Of a stretch of 5,523 bases of DNA, positions 1 to 5,523 are shown piece by piece (positions within the stretch are counted from its first letter, which is position 1; each line of letters opens with the position of its first letter). The position numbers and the translations under genes are program-made. The DNA comes from Deltaproteobacteria bacterium (GTDB lineage Bacteria > Desulfobacterota_B > Binatia > Binatales > Binataceae): assembly GCA_021827465.1 (NCBI GenBank), contig JAKAVX010000210.1, forward strand, positions 1-5,523. The letters are read 5' to 3'. Under the pieces are notes generated by a model. That model saw nothing but the letters and a program-made list of their open reading frames with translations. It did not search any database and had not been told where the DNA came from.

Positions 1-338
1 CCGCCCGCGTGATCGAGGTGCGAATGGGACAGGACGACGTACTTGATATCGTCAGTCTTGTAGCCGAGTCCCTGGATCTGCTTGTCCAGGGTCTCGTTTT
101 TGCTCCACTTGATCGGCAAGTTCCTGGCGAATTCGCCCCAGTAGCCGACCGGGTCGTCGATGATCTTCGGATTGCATCCCGTGTCGAACAGGACGAGTCC
201 CTTGGGATGCTCGATCAGGAACGACGGACATGGAAGATTCAGCAACGTCTCGTCGCCGCCGTGCATCAGGAGCGCCTTCGGCGCGGTAAGCTCGGCTCCA
301 GGCAATACCCACATTCGTTTTGCTTTGCTATTCGCCAT
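1..338 (-). CDS. Metallo-beta-lactamase-fold hydrolase, N-acyl-homoserine-lactonase-like (partial, C-terminus off the left edge)
   Basis: Only the first 112 residues are in the window; the gene continues past position 1. Residues 101-112 read VVLSHSHLDHAG, the HxHxDH metal-binding motif of the metallo-beta-lactamase fold (H105, H107, D109, H110). Before it, residues 38-54 (PSFLIEHPKGLVLFDTG) form the usual first beta-hairpin ending in the conserved FDTG. The distance from start to HxHxDH, about 105 residues, is that of AiiA/AttM-type AHL lactonases, which are cytoplasmic dizinc enzymes that open the homoserine lactone ring. No signal peptide or membrane segment is visible. The ATG at 338 is chosen because GAGGTG stands a few bases upstream. 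It lies 97 bp after the amidohydrolase stop on the same strand with no terminator seen, so cotranscription is likely. The family call is firm. Lactonase activity is only inferred, since many relatives cleave other esters, lactones or thioesters. Confidence 0.88.
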   Translation of the reverse strand, partial: MANSKAKRMWVLPGAELTAPKALLMHGGDETLLNLPCPSFLIEHPKGLVLFDTGCNPKIIDDPVGYWGEFARNLPIKWSKNETLDKQIQGLGYKTDDIKYVVLSHSHLDHAG

Positions 339-340
339 TT

Positions 341-348
341 CTCACCTC
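341..348 (-). promoter_or_regulatory. Ribosome binding site of the metallo-hydrolase gene
   Basis: On the minus strand the bases read GAGGTGAG followed by AA and the ATG at 338. This is a good Shine-Dalgarno match at normal spacing and settles the start of the partial gene. Confidence 0.75.
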
Positions 349-435
349 AGGAACGTGTTCAGGATCGATGCCGGAACATGCGCGGCACTGTTCAATTCCT
401 TTTGCGACTAGCTATTCGACTTCGACACTGGCTCA

Positions 436-2133
436 TTACTCGCCGTGCCGCAGGAGTTCACCCGAGAAGCAGCCGGTCGACCGGCCATCTTCAAGAGTTA
501 TCTGACCGTTGACCAGAACGCTTCTGTAACCATCGGCCCGCTGAACCCGCCTCCACTCGCCGCCGGGGAGGTCGTGCGCCACCTCCATCGGACGTATCGA
601 GAGCCGCTCGTAGTCGTAGATCACGATATCGGCGGGCGAGCCTTCGCGCAGAGCGCCGCGGTTGCGAAAGCCCGCGCAGTATGCGGGCAAGGCGCTGAGC
701 CGCCAATGCGCTTCCTCAAGGGTAAGGAAATCATGTTCTCGCACCCAAGTGGCCAGAAATTCCGTGGGATATTTTCCGCCGGTAAAGAACTTGGTATGCG
801 CGCCGCCGTCCGAGACCCCCGGAATTATCCACGGATAGGTCAGCATCTCCTTTACATACTCGATATTCTCGCTGATCTGCGGAAGGTAGAATTCAGTTTC
901 AAGATCGTCCGCGACGGCCAGATCGAGCATCGTGTCGATCTGATCCTTGCCCTGCTTTTCCGACAGTTCTCTTAGCGTCAGGCCCTCGCACGGTTTCAGG
1001 TCGTTGCGGTTGACACCGCTGACGAAAAGTTTTCCGAGATCGGTGACGGTTATATAAGGTGGGTGCGCCTTCAACTCAGCACGCCGCGTGGGATCGGCGA
1101 GTTTCGTCTTGCGCGCTTCGGCAGTTCCGGTTGTGGCTTCGCACCACGGCTGGGAATCGTCGAACAGGTTCCAGTCCTTGAAGGTGAAGGCGAACCCGCC
1201 GTCCACGGTCGTCACTCCCTGCCCATAGACACGCAGACCCTTGCGGCGGCATTCCTCGAGCCAGGAGAGAATCCGACGATGCACCTGCGGCCGGTTGTCG
1301 CGAGGCTGGACGACGTTCCACAGGATCGGCCTTCCGCTGATACGCGCCAGTTCCTCGAAATGGGCGAAGTCTCTGCGCTGGCTGTCCGTGGTCAGCGTCA
1401 TCTGGATGAAGCCCTCGTTGCGTTCACCCAGGACTCGCGCGAGCCCGTAACAGGTCTCATCCGACATGACATCCGAGGCCATCGGCGTGCCGTCAAAGTC
1501 GCGCTGCACGCAGACCGGTCCGTTGGGGTCAAGACGCTGCGCCGACCATCCGCATCCGCCCGCGTCCATGGCTTCGTCGAGCAGCCTGCGAAGCTCGCGC
1601 TCTTCATCCTCGGTGGGACGGCGCTTCTTCGCGTCTTCGAGTCCCATCACCCACACGAGCAGCGGCGACACCGGAACGTACGGCAGGACGTTGACGGCCT
1701 TCGGCCCTCGGTCAACCGAGTCGAGAAATTCAGGATACGTCACCCAATCCCACGGCATCCCCGCCTTCATCGAGGCGTACGGAATCGCCTCGACCCGGGT
1801 CATCGTGAGCATCGCGCGCTCGCGATCCTCGGGGCGCATCGGCGCGAAGCCGAATCCGCAATTCCCGATTACGACGGACGTGACGCCGTGCCAGCTCGAA
1901 ATTGAGAAGCACGGATCCCAGAACAGTTGCGCATCGTAATGAGTGTGAAGGTCTACGAAGCCGGGCGCGACGACGAGTCCGTCGGCCTCTATGACTTTCG
2001 CGGCGCGATGGGCAGCGATCCGTCCGATCTCCGCGATTCGTCGGTCACTGATTCCAATATCGGCGACGTAACGCGGCATACGCGTTCCGTCCACCATCGT
2101 CCCTGCGCGAATCAGAACATCGAAATCCGCCAT
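436..2133 (-). CDS. D-aminoacylase-like amidohydrolase (amidohydrolase_3 / N-acyl-D-amino-acid deacylase family)
   Basis: A 565-residue cytoplasmic TIM-barrel hydrolase. The N-terminal strand (FDVLIRAGTMVDG, 4-16) and the C-terminal GALREGSPADIVIYD (493-507) form the small beta-sandwich domain; the barrel lies between. Metal-site residues visible are HTHYD at 63-67, C92 in GNCGF, and D442/H446 in SDGGAH. By eye the two histidines that complete the second zinc site in D-aminoacylases (usual THMR and SHHK contexts) are absent: the matching stretches read IQMTLTT (243-249) and LWNVVQ (271-276). A characterised D-aminoacylase activity should therefore not be assumed. The family hydrolyses amide bonds of N-acyl amino acids; this branch is common beside acyl-CoA genes and its substrate is unknown to me. 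An ATG 51 bases further upstream is in frame, but 2133 has GAGGAGG before it and begins where family members begin. It is probably cotranscribed with the metallo-hydrolase gene. Confidence 0.9.
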   Translation of the reverse strand: MADFDVLIRAGTMVDGTRMPRYVADIGISDRRIAEIGRIAAHRAAKVIEADGLVVAPGFVDLHTHYDAQLFWDPCFSISSWHGVTSVVIGNCGFGFAPMRPEDRERAMLTMTRVEAIPYASMKAGMPWDWVTYPEFLDSVDRGPKAVNVLPYVPVSPLLVWVMGLEDAKKRRPTEDEERELRRLLDEAMDAGGCGWSAQRLDPNGPVCVQRDFDGTPMASDVMSDETCYGLARVLGERNEGFIQMTLTTDSQRRDFAHFEELARISGRPILWNVVQPRDNRPQVHRRILSWLEECRRKGLRVYGQGVTTVDGGFAFTFKDWNLFDDSQPWCEATTGTAEARKTKLADPTRRAELKAHPPYITVTDLGKLFVSGVNRNDLKPCEGLTLRELSEKQGKDQIDTMLDLAVADDLETEFYLPQISENIEYVKEMLTYPWIIPGVSDGGAHTKFFTGGKYPTEFLATWVREHDFLTLEEAHWRLSALPAYCAGFRNRGALREGSPADIVIYDYERLSIRPMEVAHDLPGGEWRRVQRADGYRSVLVNGQITLEDGRSTGCFSGELLRHGE

Positions 2134-2144
2134 GGCGCGGCGAA

Positions 2145-2151
2145 CCTCCTC
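2145..2151 (-). promoter_or_regulatory. Ribosome binding site deciding the amidohydrolase start
   Basis: The minus strand reads GAGGAGG, a near-perfect Shine-Dalgarno, 11 bases before the ATG at 2133. The spacing is slightly long. The in-frame upstream ATG at 2184 has only a GGGG two bases before it, so 2133 is preferred. Confidence 0.65.
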
Positions 2152-2205
2152 GGCGTATCTTCGGGCACGTCCGTCGCGCGGCATTGCCCCGGCGCGCGAC
2201 GGGCT

Positions 2206-2334
2206 TCACTCCCCCAGCCTGTCCAGTTCATCGAATATCGTCGCCTTGAAGCGGCCGTCAAGCGCTTTGAGATTCGCGCCCGCGGCTCAGACGCAAAGAG
2301 CGACGATTTCGGCGCTCAATGAGCGATGGCTCAT
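2206..2334 (-). pseudogene. Possible small gene of 42 codons interrupted by one in-frame TGA
   Basis: Reading leftwards from the ATG at 2334, codons 1-15 end in AEIVALCV. A TGA follows (2287-2289), and codons 17-42 continue in frame, ending LDGRFKATIFDELDRLGE before a TGA at 2206-2208. The second half has a balanced helix-like composition and mostly G/C third positions, unlike the Arg/Ala/Pro-rich text of non-coding frames in this DNA. The stretch lies between two genes on the same strand, 72 bases before the amidohydrolase start. A CGA-to-TGA change would explain the stop, making this a decayed small gene. Selenocysteine is the alternative, as the codon two before the TGA is a cysteine (C-V-TGA). 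No clear Shine-Dalgarno precedes the ATG, and I do not recognise the protein. Chance remains possible. Confidence 0.3.
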
Positions 2335-2403
2335 CGGGGAGCGATGCGGATTCCGGATGGAAACCTGCGGGCCGGAGGAATGGCGATGTGACGGAGTCTG
2401 ACA

Positions 2404-2442
2404 CGCGCGCCGCCAGCCATGTCGGAGACTGGCGGACGCGCG
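2404..2442 (-). terminator. Strong GC hairpin downstream of the dehydrogenase gene, without U-tract
   Basis: CGCGCG (2404-2409) plus CCGCCAG (2410-2416) pair with CTGGCGG (2429-2435) plus CGCGCG (2437-2442). The stem is 13 bp with a single bulged A at 2436 and a 12-base loop. It begins 52 bases beyond the dehydrogenase stop. No T-run follows in the direction of transcription, so it is not a classical intrinsic terminator. It may protect the 3' end of the mRNA, pause polymerase or attenuate expression of the downstream genes. Confidence 0.35.
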
Positions 2443-2494
2443 GTCGGGATACGAATTCGAATTAATTTGGCTTCGCGCGCCGGAACCGGGAGCG

Positions 2495-3691
2495 CTACGG
2501 TCGCCCGCTCGACGGAATCATCCGTTTCGCGACTTCTTCCAGCATGATCTCGGTAGTGCCGCCGCCGATCGAATGGATACGCGCGTCGCGCACCATCCGC
2601 TCGATCGCGGCCTCGCGCATGTAGCCGAAACCGCCGTGGAACTGCTGGCAGTCGTACATCACTTCGTTGACCAGTTCGCCGCAGTACGCCTTCAGCATCG
2701 AGACCTCTTTGACGCAATCGCGTCCCTGCGAGGCGAGCCATGCGGTGTTGTAAACGAGTTGGCGGCCCGCTTCGACCTTCGCCGCCTGCATCGCAAGCCG
2801 CTGGCGGATGGTCTGTTTCTCCCACAACGTCGTGCCGAAGGCGCGGCGCTGGCTGACCCAATCGAGGGTGAGCGCGATCGCGGTCTGGGCCTCGCCGATA
2901 GCCTGTGCGCTGAGGACCAGACGCTCGTTCTGGAAGTTCTTCATCACGGCGTAGAAGCCGCGATTCTCCTCGCCGAGACGGTTGGCGACCGGCACGCGGC
3001 AATCCTCGAAGACCAGTTCCGCGGTGTCCGACGAGAGCCATCCGTGCTTCCTGAGAGCGCGCGCGACGGAGAAGCCGGGCGTCCCCTTCTCCAGCACGAA
3101 CATCGAAATTCCCCGGCTTCCCTTGGCCGCGAGGTCGGTCTTGGCCGCGACGAAATAGACGTCGGCGTGGACGCCATTGGTGATGTAGATTTTCGAGCCG
3201 TTGAGCACGTAATTGTCGCCCTCGCGCCGCGCGCTGGTGCGAATCCCCGCGACGTCGGAGCCGGCGTCGGGCTCGGTCACCGCGACCGCCGCGATCTTCC
3301 TTCCCGCGATGACGTCGGGCATCCAGCGTTCCAACTGCTCGCGGTTGCCGGCGTTGGCGAGATGTGGCGAAGCCATGTCGGTGTGCACGAGCACGGTGAC
3401 GGCGAATCCGCCGAACGTCGATTTGCCCAATTCCTCGGCTAGGATCGCGGTCGCAACCGAATCCATCTCGCTTCCGCCGTAGGCCTGTGGGTAGCGCACG
3501 CCCAGGAAGCCCAGCTCGCCCATCCGGCGGAGCACGTCGCGCGGAACGAACCCGGCTTCCTCCCACTCCTCGCCGCGCGGCTTGACTTCGGTATCGACAA
3601 AGCGCCTGACTTGCTCTCGAAATAGGATATGTTCCTGGGTCAGATACGGAGCCTCGACAAAGTCCTTGTTCGCAATTCCCACGGCAGACAT
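2495..3691 (-). CDS. Acyl-CoA dehydrogenase, long-chain/isovaleryl type
   Basis: A 398-residue cytoplasmic FAD enzyme, the usual family length. It oxidises an acyl-CoA to the trans-2-enoyl-CoA and passes electrons to electron-transfer flavoprotein. Signature 1 is at 137-149 (AVTEPDAGSDVAG). The second signature starts at Q350 (QFHGGFGYMRE) and runs to R371. QRRAFG (281-286) is the FAD-contacting loop. The likely catalytic base is E256 in QNERLVL, the position used by isovaleryl-CoA and long-chain acyl-CoA dehydrogenases. The place where medium- and short-chain enzymes carry glutamate (EGT) reads GGT at 377-379. The closing part (GGGTTEIMLEEVAKRMI) resembles long-chain enzymes. The ATG at 3691 is preferred: it lies just before the conserved start (YLTQEHILFREQ) and has GGAG 3 bases upstream. 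Longer starts would run into the divergent carboxylase gene. Divergence from a methylcrotonyl-CoA-type carboxylase makes a branched acyl-CoA substrate plausible, but the chain preference cannot be read from sequence. Confidence 0.95.
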   Translation of the reverse strand: MSAVGIANKDFVEAPYLTQEHILFREQVRRFVDTEVKPRGEEWEEAGFVPRDVLRRMGELGFLGVRYPQAYGGSEMDSVATAILAEELGKSTFGGFAVTVLVHTDMASPHLANAGNREQLERWMPDVIAGRKIAAVAVTEPDAGSDVAGIRTSARREGDNYVLNGSKIYITNGVHADVYFVAAKTDLAAKGSRGISMFVLEKGTPGFSVARALRKHGWLSSDTAELVFEDCRVPVANRLGEENRGFYAVMKNFQNERLVLSAQAIGEAQTAIALTLDWVSQRRAFGTTLWEKQTIRQRLAMQAAKVEAGRQLVYNTAWLASQGRDCVKEVSMLKAYCGELVNEVMYDCQQFHGGFGYMREAAIERMVRDARIHSIGGGTTEIMLEEVAKRMIPSSGRP

Positions 3692-3801
3692 GCTCTCCAG
3701 CAAACGATTATGGGCGTCGCGCCCGTTGGGCGAATTTGACGCGAAGCCATTGTGCTCTGAACTTTGCGCAAGATAAAGCACAACTCCGGAGCGTGCCGAC
3801 C
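3692..3801. promoter_or_regulatory. Divergent promoter region between dehydrogenase and carboxylase genes
   Basis: These 110 bp must hold the start signals of both transcripts. On the plus strand, TTGTGC (3750-3755), 16 bases, then GATAAA (3772-3777) is a weak sigma-70-like pair that would start transcription near 3784. On the minus strand CATAAT (3712 down to 3707) resembles a -10 box, but it lies so close to the ATG at 3691 that the leader would be very short. GGAG at 3788-3791 is the probable ribosome binding site of the carboxylase gene, 10 bases before its ATG. The region's role is clear from gene layout; the individual boxes are weak guesses. Confidence 0.5.
3750..3783. repeat. Inverted repeat framing a palindrome, candidate operator
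   Basis: TTGTGCT (3750-3756) is repeated exactly in inverted form as AGCACAA (3777-3783). Between them sits the perfect palindrome TTGCGCAA (3764-3771), off the outer centre by one base. The element overlaps the putative plus-strand promoter and ends 18 bases before the carboxylase ATG. The geometry suits a dimeric repressor controlling both directions. No regulator gene is in the window, and the element does not match the LiuR or PsrA consensus as I recall them. Confidence 0.4.
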
Positions 3802-5412
3802 ATGGAAAATTACCTGCCCCGGCTGGAAACGCGGATTTCAACGCGAAGCGCCGGGTTCCAGCGAAACCGCGAGCATTATCAGGAGCTGCTCGCACGCCTG
3901 CGCGCCGCGGTGGCCCACACAATCGCCGGCGGCGGCGAGGAGCACGTCACACGTCATCGCGCGCGCGGCAAGTATCTGGTGCGCGAGCGTATCGATCTGC
4001 TGGTCGATCCGATGACCCCGTTCCTCGAGCTTTCGCCGCTGGCGGCATGGGGAATGTACGGCAACGAAGTGCCGGGCGCCGGAATCGTGACCGGTATCGG
4101 AACCGTGCATGGGCAGCAGTGCATGATTATCGCCAACGACGCGACCGTGAAGGGCGGCTCGTTCTTTCACGAAACGGTGAAGAAGCACGTCCGCGCGCAG
4201 GAGATCGCGTGGGAGAACCGATTGCCGTGCCTTTACCTGGTCGATTGCGGCGGCGCCTACCTGCCCGAGCAGGATCGGGTGTTTCCCGACAAGGGCCACT
4301 TCGGCAGCACCTTTTACAATCAGTGCCGGATGTCGGCCGATGGCCTGCCGCAGATCTCGGCCGTGTTCGGCGGATGCACGGCGGGCGGCGCCTATATCCC
4401 GGCGCTCTCGGACGAGGTGGTGATGGTGCGAGGACAGGCGCGGATCCATCTAGGCGGACCGTCGATCGTCAAGGCCGCTATCAACGAGGAAATCGATGCC
4501 GAGACGCTCGGCGGCGCGGAGATGCATACTCGCGTCTCCGGCGTGTCGGACTACCTCGCGCAGAACGAACTGGAGGCGCTAGCCAAGCTGCGCGATATCG
4601 TCGCGGCGCTGAACCCGGCTATGTCGCCGCCGCCGCCCAGACGCGCGGAGCCGCCGATTTTCGACGCCGAGGAAATTCTCGGAATCGTCGAGAGTGATCC
4701 GCGCATGCCCTACGACTGCCGCGAGATAATCGCGCGCATCGTCGATCGGAGCGAGTTCCAGGAGTTCAAGCCCGACTGGGGTGCGACGCTGGTTTGCGGC
4801 TTCGCCTACCTTCACGGCTACCCGGTCGGGATTATCGGCAACAATGGGCCGCTGTTCTCCGACTCGTCGGTCAAAGGCGTCCACTTCATCGAACTCTGCG
4901 ATCAGCGCGGCGTGCCGTTGCTCTTCGTGCAGAACATCACCGGCTTCATGGTCGGCGTGGAGGCGGAACGCGGCGGAATCGCGAAGCATAGCGCGAAGCT
5001 GGTCTATGCGGTCGCGTGCGCGCGAGTTCCGCGCTTCACGGTGATCGTGGGCGGTTCCTACGGTGCGGGCAATTACGGGATGTGCGGGCGCGGCTTCGGC
5101 CCGCGATTCCTGTTCTCATGGCCCACGGCGCGAATCGCAACGATGAGTCCCGACGTCGCGACCAACGTTATCCTCGAGCTGAGACGCACCAGTATCAAGC
5201 GTAGCGCCGCGTCGGACAGCGAGATGGGCGAGCTGGAACGTCAGACCCGAGCGCAGTTCACCGAGCAGAGCGACCCGTATTATGCGACCGCCCGGCTCTG
5301 GGACGACGGAATCATCGAACCGGGGCAGACCCGCGACGTGCTCGGGCTATGCCTTGCGCTGGCCGCGGCTGAACCGCGCGCGACGGGACGCTCACACGTC
5401 TATCGGATGTAA
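3802..5412 (+). CDS. mccB: Acyl-CoA carboxylase carboxyltransferase (beta) subunit, 3-methylcrotonyl-CoA carboxylase type
   Basis: A 536-residue cytoplasmic subunit that transfers the carboxyl group from carboxybiotin to an enoyl-CoA; in MCC the product is 3-methylglutaconyl-CoA in leucine breakdown. Two crotonase-like halves are visible: the N-domain to about residue 270 and the C-domain from about 285, joined by a proline-rich linker ([11 protein letters not shown], 275-285). The oxyanion-hole loops are GGCTAGGAY (190-198) and [11 protein letters not shown] (417-427). [15 protein letters not shown] (166-180), QNITGFMVG (377-385), the WDDGIIEP segment (500-507) and the C-terminal RM follow MCC beta closely and differ from propionyl-CoA carboxylase. 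Length equals that of MCC beta. The ATG at 3802 has GGAG 10 bases upstream and begins at the usual family start. The biotin carboxylase follows after 8 bp in one operon. A geranyl-CoA or other branched-enoyl-CoA carboxylase remains possible. No truncation or missing catalytic element was seen. Confidence 0.94.
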   Translation: MENYLPRLETRISTRSAGFQRNREHYQELLARLRAAVAHTIAGGGEEHVTRHRARGKYLVRERIDLLVDPMTPFLELSPLAAWGMYGNEVPGAGIVTGIGTVHGQQCMIIANDATVKGGSFFHETVKKHVRAQEIAWENRLPCLYLVDCGGAYLPEQDRVFPDKGHFGSTFYNQCRMSADGLPQISAVFGGCTAGGAYIPALSDEVVMVRGQARIHLGGPSIVKAAINEEIDAETLGGAEMHTRVSGVSDYLAQNELEALAKLRDIVAALNPAMSPPPPRRAEPPIFDAEEILGIVESDPRMPYDCREIIARIVDRSEFQEFKPDWGATLVCGFAYLHGYPVGIIGNNGPLFSDSSVKGVHFIELCDQRGVPLLFVQNITGFMVGVEAERGGIAKHSAKLVYAVACARVPRFTVIVGGSYGAGNYGMCGRGFGPRFLFSWPTARIATMSPDVATNVILELRRTSIKRSAASDSEMGELERQTRAQFTEQSDPYYATARLWDDGIIEPGQTRDVLGLCLALAAAEPRATGRSHVYRM

Positions 5413-5420
5413 GCCTAATC

Positions 5421-5523
5421 GTGATCCGGAAGCTTCTTATTGCCAATCGCGGCGAAATCGCATGCCGCGTCATCCGGACCTGCCGCCGTATGGGAATCGC
5501 AACGGTGGCCGTGTTCTCCGACG
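5421..5523 (+). CDS. Biotin carboxylase (alpha) subunit of the acyl-CoA carboxylase (partial, runs off the right edge)
   Basis: The first 34 codons, from a GTG start, encode the start of a biotin carboxylase N-domain: [18 protein letters not shown] (4-21) and then [10 protein letters not shown] (25-34), near-invariant in the family. It would carboxylate biotin with ATP and bicarbonate. In MCC- and PCC-type alpha subunits the same chain carries the C-terminal biotinyl domain; that part is outside the window. The gene begins 8 bp after the beta-subunit stop with only a weak ribosome binding site, which suggests translational coupling and a matched alpha/beta ratio. The pairing makes it the partner of the preceding carboxyltransferase, so an MCC alpha subunit (mccA-like) is likely. 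A stand-alone AccC of acetyl-CoA carboxylase is less likely in this context. Confidence 0.92.
   Translation, partial: MIRKLLIANRGEIACRVIRTCRRMGIATVAVFSD

Larger units (their letters stand above)
2134..2494. other. 361-bp gap between dehydrogenase and amidohydrolase genes
   Basis: This gap is long for two genes pointing the same way. Reading leftwards from the dehydrogenase stop it holds: an AT-rich patch (2452-2468) containing the palindrome AATTCGAATT at 2454-2463; a strong GC hairpin (2404-2442); three copies of the octamer GAGCGAYG, written in plus-strand orientation, at 2298, 2321 and 2339; a coding-like stretch with one in-frame stop (2206-2334); and the amidohydrolase ribosome binding site. 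I see no tRNA, no convincing promoter and no other intact gene on either strand. Confidence 0.6.

Noticed and set aside
351..378. Short inverted repeats (GAACGTGTTC; TGTTC with GAACA) in the gap before the metallo-hydrolase gene
   Set aside because: Arms of 4-5 bases are expected by chance in 97 bp, and no T-run or regulatory context supports them.
1063..1905. 280-codon open frame on the plus strand
   Set aside because: It lies wholly antisense to the amidohydrolase, is rich in Arg/His/Pro and has no recognisable domain; long antisense frames are expected in GC-rich genes.
2134..2184. Longer amidohydrolase start giving 17 extra residues
   Set aside because: The extra residues are Arg-rich and not part of the family start, and the good ribosome binding site GAGGAGG serves the ATG at 2133.
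2298..2346. Three GAGCGAYG octamers as a direct-repeat array
   Set aside because: Spacing is unequal (23 and 18 bases), the units are short, and they lie in a low-complexity GC context; too weak for a CRISPR or iteron call.
2573..3442. 289-codon open frame on the plus strand and a 411-codon frame on the minus strand over 2331-3566
   Set aside because: Both overlap the well-supported acyl-CoA dehydrogenase in other frames and show shadow composition (Arg-rich or His/Val/Leu-rich without motifs).
3692..3922. Longer dehydrogenase start giving 77 extra residues
   Set aside because: It would overlap the divergent carboxylase gene by over 100 bases and exceeds the family's length; the conserved part begins just after the ATG at 3691.
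4047..4697. 216-codon plus-strand frame and a 203-codon minus-strand frame (3838-4449)
   Set aside because: Both are inside the carboxyltransferase gene, whose motifs are continuous through this stretch; composition is that of a shifted frame.

Overview
The window comes from a GC-rich bacterial chromosome. It carries acyl-CoA oxidation and carboxylation genes next to two hydrolases. No rRNA, tRNA, phage, IS or CRISPR sequence was seen. Gene content suits an aerobic, soil- or sediment-type Gram-negative lineage (proteobacterial, Binatota-like or Rokubacteria-like), but nothing fixes the taxon.

Layout. Three genes run leftwards from the intergenic region at 3692-3801. The first is an acyl-CoA dehydrogenase of the long-chain/isovaleryl type (2495-3691). 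After a 361-bp gap comes a D-aminoacylase-like amidohydrolase (436-2133), and 97 bp further on a metallo-beta-lactamase-fold hydrolase that runs off the left edge (338 to 1). Two genes run rightwards from the same region: a 3-methylcrotonyl-CoA-carboxylase-type carboxyltransferase beta subunit (3802-5412), then after 8 bp the first 34 codons of a biotin carboxylase subunit (5421 to the right edge).

Function. The rightward pair should form a biotin-dependent acyl-CoA carboxylase, most likely for 3-methylcrotonyl-CoA (leucine/isovalerate breakdown) or a related branched enoyl-CoA. The dehydrogenase could make its enoyl-CoA substrate. The two leftward hydrolases may release acyl chains from amides or lactones, but their substrates are not known.

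Points of most interest: (1) the amidohydrolase keeps one metal site of D-aminoacylases but appears to lack both histidines of the other; (2) the 361-bp gap holds a coding-like 42-codon stretch broken by one in-frame TGA, either a decayed small gene or, less likely, a selenocysteine codon; (3) the divergent promoter region has a perfect 7-bp inverted repeat framing an 8-bp palindrome, a candidate shared operator. Apart from these the window looks like ordinary catabolic DNA; I see no clear sign of a wholly new system.
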